From an uncultured Bacteroides sp. (GTDB taxonomy: Bacteria; Bacteroidota; Bacteroidia; Bacteroidales; Bacteroidaceae), in the NCBI RefSeq assembly GCF_958445495.1, contig NZ_CAUCSQ010000024.1:1-62369 (forward strand): a stretch of DNA of 62,369 nt, in the 5' to 3' direction. Of this stretch, positions 26,072 through 34,267 are shown in pieces; the first letter of the stretch is position 1; each line of letters starts with the position of its first letter. The notes beneath the pieces were generated by a model. The model was not told the origin of the DNA and made no database searches. It saw only the letters and a program-made list of their open reading frames with translations. The translations under genes were made by a program, and so were the position numbers.

Positions 26072-28690
26072 ATGAAACTAACATTCTTTTTAGCCAGGTT
26101 CCTGTGTATTTCTCTATTGTTGGGGACTTCTGTCTGGATGGCAGGGTGTTCCGATGATGATGAGCTCGTTCAAAGTGCAGGGAATGGCTATATTCAATTT
26201 AAACTCTATAAAGAAGCCTCTTATGAGAAGCAGGCCTCTTCCCGGTCTTCAAGCGATCAACTGGACTTTTTGAACGATGCGAAGAAAGTGAAAGTCGTAT
26301 TGAAGAAAAATGAGATGGTATCTTCATATACCCTGAGCTTACACGCTTATGACGAAGAAAGTGCGGAATACGGTTTGCGTTCGGATAAACTGGAATTGGT
26401 GTCCGGAGAATATACTTTGATTGGTTATTATCTATATAATAAGGTAGAAGAGTCCATCTATGCCGGAGAGCCTTCCGTTCCAACCAATTTTACAATAACG
26501 GAAGGCGGCCTGAATGTACAGGATTTGGTGATAAATACGATTGCCCGGGGAAAAGTGAAATTCCGTCTGACAAAAGACCTTTCCGCCATACAGACAAGAG
26601 CGGAGGGAGAAACACAGTATCCGCTTACCAGCATTGCTTTGGTAGATGTAACGGTGAAAAACCTTGCAACTAAAATCAGTACTTCGTTGCAGAATATGGA
26701 AGTGGAATATGAAGAGGACTTTAATGATGAGGGAAAAGAAACTTCTTATGTGGTAATTGACTCTTTGATTACTCTTGAAGCCGGCGAATACCAGGTCGTT
26801 TCCTGTTTCACAAAACAGACCAAGACTAAGACCCTGGAAGTGGGGACACCGCAGAATATCAAATTCAGCATTGTTGATAACAAGGAAATGGATGTAGATA
26901 TTCCGGTGACCTTGCATGAGTCAGCCGACTATATAAAGGATTATCTCGCTCTGAAAGCCATTTGGGAACAAATGGAAGGAGAGGAGTGGTCTTATGTCGG
27001 TGAGAGCTACGCCAGAGGGGTTAACTGGAATTTCGATAAGGATGTCGACCTTTGGGGAGACCAGCCGGGAGTAAGTCTGAATTCGGAAGGACGTGTCATT
27101 TCTATGTCCATCGGCGACTTCGGCCCGAAAGGAATGGTACCTGAACAAATCGGTGAACTGACGGCTTTGGAATCTCTGGCACTGGGTACTCACAATGATC
27201 TGATGCGTCCCCAGCATGATGAGCTTTCTGCAGCTATGAAAAATCTGACGGAAGAAAACCTGAAAATTATTCGTAACGACTATATGGATAATGTTGTAAA
27301 ACATGACCTTCGTAGTGATTTCTCCGAACCATTACGGTGGGGCATGAAAGAGAAAGGAGTGTCAATTGCTCCTAAGAGTCGCGGAGGAATTTCTCTGTTT
27401 GACGTCAATTGGGGAGATTATACGAATGGGATTACAGGTATCCATCCTGCTATCGGTAAGCTGAAAAAGTTGGAAGTTCTTTATATTGCCAATGCTCCTA
27501 TCACGGATTTGCCGGATGAAACCTCGGAAGGGGCTGATATCGCATCCGGAGCTATCGGTATGGCAGGGCTCACAGCTTGTACGGATTTGGAAATCTATAA
27601 TTGCCCCAAACTGGAAAGATTCCCTGATGTGCTCGGCAAGATGCCTGAATTGATTCAGGTTAATCTGGCAATGAACAAACAATGGAAGTCTGACGATATC
27701 AATGCCGGTCTTGAGAAATGGTTTGGTACGGAGAATGCGAAAAAACTGCAAATTCTGTATTTAGGATATAACAATATTTCCCAATTACCTGCCAGTGTCA
27801 GCAATCTTGAGAAATTGAGTAAGATTGACTGCGTTTACAATAAGCTGACTTCTCTGCCTTCCTTTACGGAAAAGGTAAATCTGGTACAGGCGGCATTTGA
27901 TTACAATGAAATCTCGACACTGCCGGAAACCACTTTCTGCGGTATGGCTGATGTGGAAACTTTATCTTTCTCTCATAATAAAATTACCGAGTTCCCGGAT
28001 TTCTTTGATGTGAACTCTATATACACGATGAAATCGGTCGATTTCTCCAATAATCAGATTACGGAGATACCGGATGATTATCAGGGAATCAATGTCTCAA
28101 CTTTATCTTTAGCCAATAACCGGCTGACTAGGTTCCCAAAAGGCCTGTTCGCTTCCGGCTCTCCGATTACGGAATTAAATTTGAGCGGTAATTTAATAGC
28201 GACCTTTGAAAAGGGAGACTTGACCGGGAAAAATACTTATATGTTGACAACTCTTGACTTGACATACAACCGTCTGAAAGAATTACCGGACGATTTCAAT
28301 GGTAAAACCTTGCCTTACCTGTATGGTCTGGATGTCAGTTGGAACCGTTTCTCGGCATTCCCTTACGGTGCGCTGAATATCTCTTACCTGACAGTTCTCG
28401 GTATTCGCGGACAAAGGGATGAAGACGGTAACCGTATTTACAAGGAATGGCCGGCGAGTGTGTCCGAACATAAAGGGCTGAGGGCTTTGTATCTGGGTAG
28501 CAATGACATCGGAAAAGTGGCTGATACGGAAACAATCTCTTACTTGATTTATAATCTTGATATAAGTGATAATCCGGAGATTGTGATTAACCTGTCCGCC
28601 GTATGTCCTTATATCGAAGCGGGAATGTATAACTTGATTTACGATTCTACGCAGGATATCCGTGGTTGCGATGCATTGGATTTAGAATAA
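26072..28690 (+). CDS. Large leucine-rich repeat surface lipoprotein (DUF4458-like N-terminus)
   Basis: An 872-residue lipoprotein. The signal ends MAGCSDDDELV, with acidic residues directly after the cysteine. Residues about 35-320 are two or more beta-sandwich modules (DUF4458-like) with the pattern KLELVSGEYTLIGYYLYN. From about residue 340 to the end there is a long leucine-rich repeat array, with repeats such as LQILYLGYNNISQLP, VSTLSLANNRLTRFP and LTTLDLTYNRLKELP. This gives a curved binding surface of roughly twenty repeats, suited to grasping proteins. No enzyme motif is present. It lies between the BACON lipoprotein and a second LRR lipoprotein in the same operon. Confidence 0.85.
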   Translation: MKLTFFLARFLCISLLLGTSVWMAGCSDDDELVQSAGNGYIQFKLYKEASYEKQASSRSSSDQLDFLNDAKKVKVVLKKNEMVSSYTLSLHAYDEESAEYGLRSDKLELVSGEYTLIGYYLYNKVEESIYAGEPSVPTNFTITEGGLNVQDLVINTIARGKVKFRLTKDLSAIQTRAEGETQYPLTSIALVDVTVKNLATKISTSLQNMEVEYEEDFNDEGKETSYVVIDSLITLEAGEYQVVSCFTKQTKTKTLEVGTPQNIKFSIVDNKEMDVDIPVTLHESADYIKDYLALKAIWEQMEGEEWSYVGESYARGVNWNFDKDVDLWGDQPGVSLNSEGRVISMSIGDFGPKGMVPEQIGELTALESLALGTHNDLMRPQHDELSAAMKNLTEENLKIIRNDYMDNVVKHDLRSDFSEPLRWGMKEKGVSIAPKSRGGISLFDVNWGDYTNGITGIHPAIGKLKKLEVLYIANAPITDLPDETSEGADIASGAIGMAGLTACTDLEIYNCPKLERFPDVLGKMPELIQVNLAMNKQWKSDDINAGLEKWFGTENAKKLQILYLGYNNISQLPASVSNLEKLSKIDCVYNKLTSLPSFTEKVNLVQAAFDYNEISTLPETTFCGMADVETLSFSHNKITEFPDFFDVNSIYTMKSVDFSNNQITEIPDDYQGINVSTLSLANNRLTRFPKGLFASGSPITELNLSGNLIATFEKGDLTGKNTYMLTTLDLTYNRLKELPDDFNGKTLPYLYGLDVSWNRFSAFPYGALNISYLTVLGIRGQRDEDGNRIYKEWPASVSEHKGLRALYLGSNDIGKVADTETISYLIYNLDISDNPEIVINLSAVCPYIEAGMYNLIYDSTQDIRGCDALDLE

Positions 28691-28720
28691 GAGAAGATAA
28701 TTTGTATGATACATTTTATA

Positions 28721-30517
28721 ATGAAGAATATGAAAAAAGGAATTAAATATCTGCTAAGCATACTTGTCCTGTCAGGTATTCTCGTTTCCTGTAAAGATGA
28801 TGAGGAAGTCGCAGTGACCGGCTTCTCGATAGACCGGGAAGAGATAACCATAGGTGAAAACGGAGGGACAGAGTTGGTTAAAATCTCTACGGATGCATCA
28901 TGGCAATCCAGTACGGAAGCATCCTGGTTGCAGTTGCAGCCGGGAAACGGCGTGGGTTCCGGCGTGAGTGAAATCAAGGCAGACTCCTCTGTGGTAGACC
29001 ATCTGCGGGAAACCGAAGTGCGTTTCATGGCAGAGAGAGGCGAAATGAAAATATTGAAAGTCAAACAATTCGGTTATGCTAAAGAAATTGTTCTTGACGA
29101 AGATGAGATTACGTTGGAAAATACGGCAGAGTACGAAAAACGTTATTTTGAAGTCACTGTAACTGCTAATGTTAATTTCGATGTGATTATTCCGGAAGGA
29201 GTGAACTGGCTGACTTTCGATAAAGATCAGAAAATCGATTTGGATTATGGAGACCGGCCCCGTACCGGTAAGTTACGCTTTGAATGGTCTATCAATATGG
29301 ACGACAAAAATGAGAGGACGGCAGAGATTACCTTTATGCCTGAAAATACAGCCGAAACGGAGTCCGGAGCCGAACAGGCACAACCGGTTGTGTTGAAGGT
29401 CGTACAAAAGAAAGCGCCGGAACTGACAGATGACAGAGCCGGTGATTCTTTGGCAGTACTTGCTATTTATCAAGAGCTGAATGGCATGTTCGGTTGGGAT
29501 ACCAGTGAAAATATGCGCCATTGGGAGAATGTAAAATTGTGGGAAGCCAGTGATAAGATTGACGGAGAACGTATTCCTGCCGAAATGGTAGGACGGGTGC
29601 GTTCTGCAGCTTTCCAGTTATTCAGTACCAAAGAGACTATTCCTTATCAAGTCAAACAGTTAAAGTATGCGGAAGAACTCATATTCTTCAGTAATGCCAA
29701 CCGGGAAATTAAAGATATTGAGCTTGGAGAAGAAATCTGTGAATTGATGAATTCCGAAAATTCATATCTGAAACGTTTGACTATCGGTGCTTATGGTTTG
29801 GTGTCTTTACCGGAAGGATTCAGGAGTGACAAGCTCGAAGCTCTTGACTTGAGTAGTAATAACTTTGCCAAGTGGCCTACGAACTTGAACAAACAAAACT
29901 TCCCGAACTTGAAGAGACTGGAGATGAATTCGTTGAGACGTCAATTCACAGGATATGACCTGTCGAAGGTTGACGGAGATGAAATCGGCTTCCGATGGGA
30001 AACCGGGTTTGGTAAGGATTATCCGTACAACTCCGCAAATGATGCCAACACGTTCAAGATGCTGTTGCAATGGGAAAATCTGGAAGTACTTTCCATTTCT
30101 GTATCTTTGCTGGAAGGTGAGCTGCCTAGCGACGAGGAGTTGCTTCGGATGAATATCGAACCCTATACGGAAGAGTATATCAAGGAGATGCCTTATTTCA
30201 AGGGAGATACCATCAGTTTGGAGGATGCGAAGAAGTACCTGCTGGAAGATGATGAAAAAACTCATAAGAGCGCACCGAGGGTATGGCCGAAAATGAAAGA
30301 GCTTTCTATTAACCTGAATTTCCTGACGGGAGAACTTCCTAAATGGATATTGTATCATCCTTATTTGGAATTTTGGAATCCGTACTCCATGATTTTCACA
30401 CAAGAATCCGGTGCTATTAACTCGAAAGGTCAGAAAGTGCAATTTGACAATGAACCGCAGACCCTCGATTACTATTATGAGATGTATCCGGGCAGAGAAC
30501 CCAAGATTACGGAATAA
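28721..30517 (+). CDS. BACON-domain and leucine-rich-repeat-like surface lipoprotein
   Basis: A lipoprotein of about 598 residues (signal ends LVSCKDDEEVAV, with acidic residues after the cysteine). Residues about 25-110 and 110-215 are BACON-like Ig domains (DASWQSSTEASWLQLQ, TANVNFDVIIPEGVNWLTF). After a charged helix, residues about 225-590 carry irregular leucine-rich repeats (LEALDLSSNNFAKWP, NLKRLEMNSL, KELSINLNFLTGELP). The sequence LAVLAIYQELNGMFGW before the repeats resembles the LRR N-cap and the matching segment of the neighbouring 872-residue protein, so the two are related. I use the ATG at 28721 (MKNMKKG); 28706 and 28730 are also possible. Confidence 0.8.
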   Translation: MKNMKKGIKYLLSILVLSGILVSCKDDEEVAVTGFSIDREEITIGENGGTELVKISTDASWQSSTEASWLQLQPGNGVGSGVSEIKADSSVVDHLRETEVRFMAERGEMKILKVKQFGYAKEIVLDEDEITLENTAEYEKRYFEVTVTANVNFDVIIPEGVNWLTFDKDQKIDLDYGDRPRTGKLRFEWSINMDDKNERTAEITFMPENTAETESGAEQAQPVVLKVVQKKAPELTDDRAGDSLAVLAIYQELNGMFGWDTSENMRHWENVKLWEASDKIDGERIPAEMVGRVRSAAFQLFSTKETIPYQVKQLKYAEELIFFSNANREIKDIELGEEICELMNSENSYLKRLTIGAYGLVSLPEGFRSDKLEALDLSSNNFAKWPTNLNKQNFPNLKRLEMNSLRRQFTGYDLSKVDGDEIGFRWETGFGKDYPYNSANDANTFKMLLQWENLEVLSISVSLLEGELPSDEELLRMNIEPYTEEYIKEMPYFKGDTISLEDAKKYLLEDDEKTHKSAPRVWPKMKELSINLNFLTGELPKWILYHPYLEFWNPYSMIFTQESGAINSKGQKVQFDNEPQTLDYYYEMYPGREPKITE

Positions 30518-30554
30518 GGTTATTAATTGTGAATAAAAAATTGTAAGTACAACA

Positions 30555-32633
30555 ATGAAGAAAATATATTTGCTTGCCGTATTGTTTACAGCATCATTCT
30601 TCTACTCCTGTTCCGATTCCGTTTTACCGGAATCGGGAACCGGGCAGAAGGAAACGGCTCCTATTGTAAATCTGCCGGACGATGCCGTCAGAGGAGAATT
30701 GTTCATCAAGTTCAAACCCGAAGTGGCCGATATACTTGACAAGGCGGGTGCTTTACCCGGAAAAGGTGGAATGACACGTTCCAGCATTCCTTCTGTCGAT
30801 GAAATTCTGGATATTGCCGGCGCCTATAAATTTGAGCGCGTATTTCCCGTAGATACGAAGAATGAAAAACGTACGCGCGAAAGCGGGCTCCACCTGTGGT
30901 ATCTGGTCCGTTTCGATAAGGAGGCTGATCCGATGCAGGTAGCCCGCGACATGTCGAACCTTGCAGAAGTCGCTACGGTAGAGTTTAACCGGGAGATTAA
31001 AAGGGCATATAATCCCGAAATGCGTGGAAAACGGGTCAGTGAGGAAACTTTGAGAACTGCACGGACACTGTCCGCTAAAGGAAATTATCAGTTTAACGAC
31101 CCGCAGCTTTCATCGCAATGGCATTATATCAATGACGGTACCATACTTGGAACAGAAGGGGATAATCTTCCTTCTTACGATTATTCCGGATATGATGTGA
31201 ATTGTGATGAGGCATGGGAACTCTGTCAAGGAGACCCTTCTGTCATCGTGGCTGTATTGGACGAGGGTGTGATGTACAAACATGAAGATTTGAAAGCCAA
31301 TATGTGGGTGAATGAAGGCGAAAGCATCGGTTCGCTCAATGATGCCGACGGTAACGGATATGCAGGCGACCTTCATGGGTATAATTTTGTGGAAGAGACC
31401 GGGTTGATAACTTGGAGTGATCCCAATGACACGGGACATGGAACTCACGTTGCCGGTACGATTGCGGCAGTTAATAATAATGGTAAGGGAGTCTGCGGTG
31501 TTGCCGGAGGAACGGGCGACTCCGATAGCGGAGTGAAAATAATGTCCTGCCAGGTTTTCTCCGGTGACAAGGGAGCGACGATGCTGGCTGAGGCTAAGGC
31601 AGTGAAGTATGCTGCTGACAACGGTGCGGTCATCTTGCAATGTAGTTGGGGATATAACTCCGGACGTGCGAATTCTTCTTCCTATACGCCGGGACCAACC
31701 TCTGATGAGTCATGGGCGAGCCAGGCTATTTTGGAAAAAGAGGTGATGGAATATTTTCTACATAATGCCGGTGACCCGAACGGAGTGATTGAGGGTGGTG
31801 TAATAATATTCGCAGCCGGTAATGAATATGCCCCGATGTCAAGTTATCCGGGGGCGTATAAGGATTTTATATCGGTGGCGGCCATTGGTCCGGACGGTAC
31901 TCCTGCTCCTTATTCCAATTACAGTACTCCGAGTGGAAATGAGAATATGATAACCGCACCGGGCGGTGACGGCGAAGGGACGAGAAACGAGAAAGCCCTG
32001 ATACTTTCCACGATGCCGGAAAGTGCCCTGGAAATGGGAGGAAATTCTAACGGAAGCGCTTATGGATATCTGGAAGGGACATCAATGGCTTGTCCGCATG
32101 TTTCGGGAGTTGCAGCATTGGGCTTGTCGTATGCTGCGAAATTACACAAACATTTCCGGGCGGAAGATTATCGGGAATTATTGTTGAACTCTGTAAACTC
32201 ATTGGACGAAAGACTTTCGGGAGTTAAATCCTATTGGTACGGATGGTCCAGTTTAGGCGAAGCAGCACCCCATTTCCAACTCAATCTTTCCCAGTACAGA
32301 GGAAAAATCGGTGGTTTGATTGATGCCCGGAAGGTATTGGAAAACGTTGCCGGAACCTCTTTCGGAGGGCAACCGATGCGCATTCCTAATGTCTATATCG
32401 TTACCGGCGGGACTAAACTGATTGAGTTAAGCCGCATATTGCAGTCCGGAGTGATTGCAACGGGATGTACGGTTGCCGACAATAATATTGCTTCTGTTAC
32501 TCTGGAAGATAATGTATTGAAGGTAAAAGCGCTTGCTCCGGGCATTACGAAAGCGAATGTAGCGACTAGCGACGGTGGAGAACAAAGTTTTGTGATAACC
32601 GTACGTCAATCTACGGGAGAAGGGTGGATGTAA
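30555..32633 (+). CDS. Surface subtilisin-family serine protease (S8) lipoprotein
   Basis: A 692-residue S8 peptidase with a lipoprotein signal (FFYSCSDSVLPE). A pro-domain of about 150 residues precedes the catalytic domain. The triad is Asp236 (VIVAVLDEGVM), His295 (TGHGTHVAGTI) and Ser510 (LEGTSMACPHVSGVA), with oxyanion Asn423 in AAGNEYAP. The last 90 residues form an Ig-like bacterial domain (NIASVTLEDNVLKVKALAPG). All catalytic residues are present, so it should be active. As the only enzyme of the operon it probably cuts captured proteins at the outer face so that SusCD can take up the peptides. Maturation of the neighbouring lipoproteins is an alternative role. Confidence 0.93.
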   Translation: MKKIYLLAVLFTASFFYSCSDSVLPESGTGQKETAPIVNLPDDAVRGELFIKFKPEVADILDKAGALPGKGGMTRSSIPSVDEILDIAGAYKFERVFPVDTKNEKRTRESGLHLWYLVRFDKEADPMQVARDMSNLAEVATVEFNREIKRAYNPEMRGKRVSEETLRTARTLSAKGNYQFNDPQLSSQWHYINDGTILGTEGDNLPSYDYSGYDVNCDEAWELCQGDPSVIVAVLDEGVMYKHEDLKANMWVNEGESIGSLNDADGNGYAGDLHGYNFVEETGLITWSDPNDTGHGTHVAGTIAAVNNNGKGVCGVAGGTGDSDSGVKIMSCQVFSGDKGATMLAEAKAVKYAADNGAVILQCSWGYNSGRANSSSYTPGPTSDESWASQAILEKEVMEYFLHNAGDPNGVIEGGVIIFAAGNEYAPMSSYPGAYKDFISVAAIGPDGTPAPYSNYSTPSGNENMITAPGGDGEGTRNEKALILSTMPESALEMGGNSNGSAYGYLEGTSMACPHVSGVAALGLSYAAKLHKHFRAEDYRELLLNSVNSLDERLSGVKSYWYGWSSLGEAAPHFQLNLSQYRGKIGGLIDARKVLENVAGTSFGGQPMRIPNVYIVTGGTKLIELSRILQSGVIATGCTVADNNIASVTLEDNVLKVKALAPGITKANVATSDGGEQSFVITVRQSTGEGWM

Positions 32634-32654
32634 ACAGTTCATTCGGTTATAGAG

Positions 32655-33452
32655 ATGAAATGGCTTATTATATGCGGAGTTTTACTTTCTGTGCATGCTT
32701 CCCTGTATGCACAGAAAGTTGTCTCACGTTCGGAGCTGGATAGCGTAATAACACCGAAGCTATATCCGCAAGGGGATGACATACTCCAATTTACCAGTAA
32801 GGAAATCGATGTAGGCATATTATCCGAAGATGAACCGGCGAAAGAATATACCTTCATTTGTAAGAATATAAGTGATAAGGTTGTCACCCTGACAAAAATC
32901 CGGACTTCGTGCGGGTGTACGGAGGCTGTAGCACAAAAGGAGGTTTTGCTTCCGGATGAAACGACCGGAATAAAGGTGGTTTATAATCCGTTAGGACATC
33001 CGGGGAAGCTGTATTCACGTGTTTTCGTTTATACGGATATTTCGGGCAATTCTCCGTTAGCAGTATTGGCGCTTGTCGGTAAAGTGACCCCGTCCGCTGT
33101 TTTATGGAAGGATTACCGTTATGCGATGGGAAGTTTTTATCTACGCCGGAAAACGGTGAAGTTCGGTAAAGTGTTTCCTACGGCTAAAAGAGTAGAACGC
33201 ATATCCTGCATCAACGGTGGAACGGAACCTGTCAAAGTGACTGCGGCAAAAGAAACATTGCCGCCTTACATGACAGTATATACCAGGCCGGAAATACTGG
33301 AAGCTTCGGAAACGGGAGAATTGCTGATTTCTGTCGATGGCAGTAAATTGCCTGCCACTGGCGATAAAAGTATCCAGGTAACCGTTTTACTGGAGGGCAT
33401 TTCGGTTTCTCCTTCGGAAAGAATGTTGAAAATAAGCCTTGAATTAGAATAA
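32655..33452 (+). CDS. Exported DUF1573 protein
   Basis: A 265-residue exported protein (signal peptide cut near SLYAQ, no lipobox). Residues about 45-125 are a DUF1573 domain, an Ig-like fold marked here by YTFICKNISDKVVTLTKIRT then SCGCT and GIKVVYNPLGHPGK. A second, more diverged Ig-like module fills the rest. DUF1573 proteins are common in Bacteroidota, often with two cysteines as here (Cys-Gly-Cys), and their function is not known. It follows the protease gene after 21 bases and belongs to the same operon. Confidence 0.8.
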   Translation: MKWLIICGVLLSVHASLYAQKVVSRSELDSVITPKLYPQGDDILQFTSKEIDVGILSEDEPAKEYTFICKNISDKVVTLTKIRTSCGCTEAVAQKEVLLPDETTGIKVVYNPLGHPGKLYSRVFVYTDISGNSPLAVLALVGKVTPSAVLWKDYRYAMGSFYLRRKTVKFGKVFPTAKRVERISCINGGTEPVKVTAAKETLPPYMTVYTRPEILEASETGELLISVDGSKLPATGDKSIQVTVLLEGISVSPSERMLKISLELE

Positions 33453-33490
33453 GTTTTGTTAGAAAAGACACATTTAAACAATTGATTGAT

Positions 33491-33982
33491 ATGAAATTTT
33501 TCTTTAGAATAATAGCGTTGTGCTTTTGTTTGTCATTAACGGTTGCGTCTTGCAGTAATGACGAAGAGGTTTCCGTTCCTTATTTGGAAGTGAACTACGC
33601 TTCCTTGAATGGCACGTGGATGCTTACGGAATGGAGAGGTGCCCCTTTGGAAGAAGGACAATATGTATATATCACTTTTGACCGGAAAGAGCATACCTTT
33701 GTGATGTATGAGAATATGGGAAGTATGTATTCACATGAATCTACCGGAAGTTTCGAGGTTGAGGAAGATGATGAACTGGGAACTGTCTTGACCGGTGAAT
33801 ATGATTATGACAATGGGAGTTGGAACACTTATATCGTAACTGAAATGACTGCTACTACTATGAAGTGGACTGTGAAAGGTGATGCGGAAGATGTTTCGGT
33901 CTATACCCGTTGTCCGGAAATACCGGAAGACATTTTAGCAGGAAGCCGTAGTATCGTGCATGTAGCTTTTTCTGTGGAATGA
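33491..33982 (+). CDS. Small lipocalin-like lipoprotein
   Basis: A 163-residue lipoprotein (signal ends VASCSNDEEVSV, again acidic after the cysteine). The body reads like a lipocalin-like beta barrel of the type common in Bacteroides, opening with LNGTWMLTEWRG and followed by alternating strands (VYITFDRKEHTFVMYE, TVLTGEYDYDNGSW). I start at 33491 (MKFFFRI); the ATG at 33482 would add only three residues. It is the last gene of the operon and is followed by a strong terminator. Ligand unknown. Confidence 0.75.
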   Translation: MKFFFRIIALCFCLSLTVASCSNDEEVSVPYLEVNYASLNGTWMLTEWRGAPLEEGQYVYITFDRKEHTFVMYENMGSMYSHESTGSFEVEEDDELGTVLTGEYDYDNGSWNTYIVTEMTATTMKWTVKGDAEDVSVYTRCPEIPEDILAGSRSIVHVAFSVE

Positions 33983-34015
33983 CAGATTGATGTAAGTATT
34001 ATAATGTTAAATAAG

Positions 34016-34058
34016 AATCGCTATAGCCTCTATTTAGAGATTGCTATAGCGATTTTGT
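34016..34058 (+). terminator. Rho-independent terminator of the SusCD/protease operon
   Basis: Perfect 12-bp arms AATCGCTATAGC (34016-34027) and GCTATAGCGATT (34043-34054), 15-nt loop, then TTGTTATTTT. It ends the nine-gene operon. Confidence 0.85.
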
Positions 34059-34231
34059 TATTTTAAAATATGATAAACGATTTATGAATACAAAATAGAA
34101 AAATAAAAATATCGGAACCATGTAGTTGGTGAGAGAAGGTTTAATTTCAGGATTTTTGTTCCGATTTGGTGTGACAGAAAGAAAAAATGGTATAAATAGC
34201 GGAGATTTTTAATCACAATTGTTTTTTTTTG

Positions 34232-34239
34232 TAAATTTG
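34232..34239 (+). promoter_or_regulatory. -7 promoter box upstream of the HTCS regulator
   Basis: TAAATTTG matches TAnnTTTG, 28 bases before the HTCS start codon and downstream of the preceding terminator. Confidence 0.5.
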
Positions 34240-34267
34240 CTATCCGGTATTTATAATTATAATAAAC

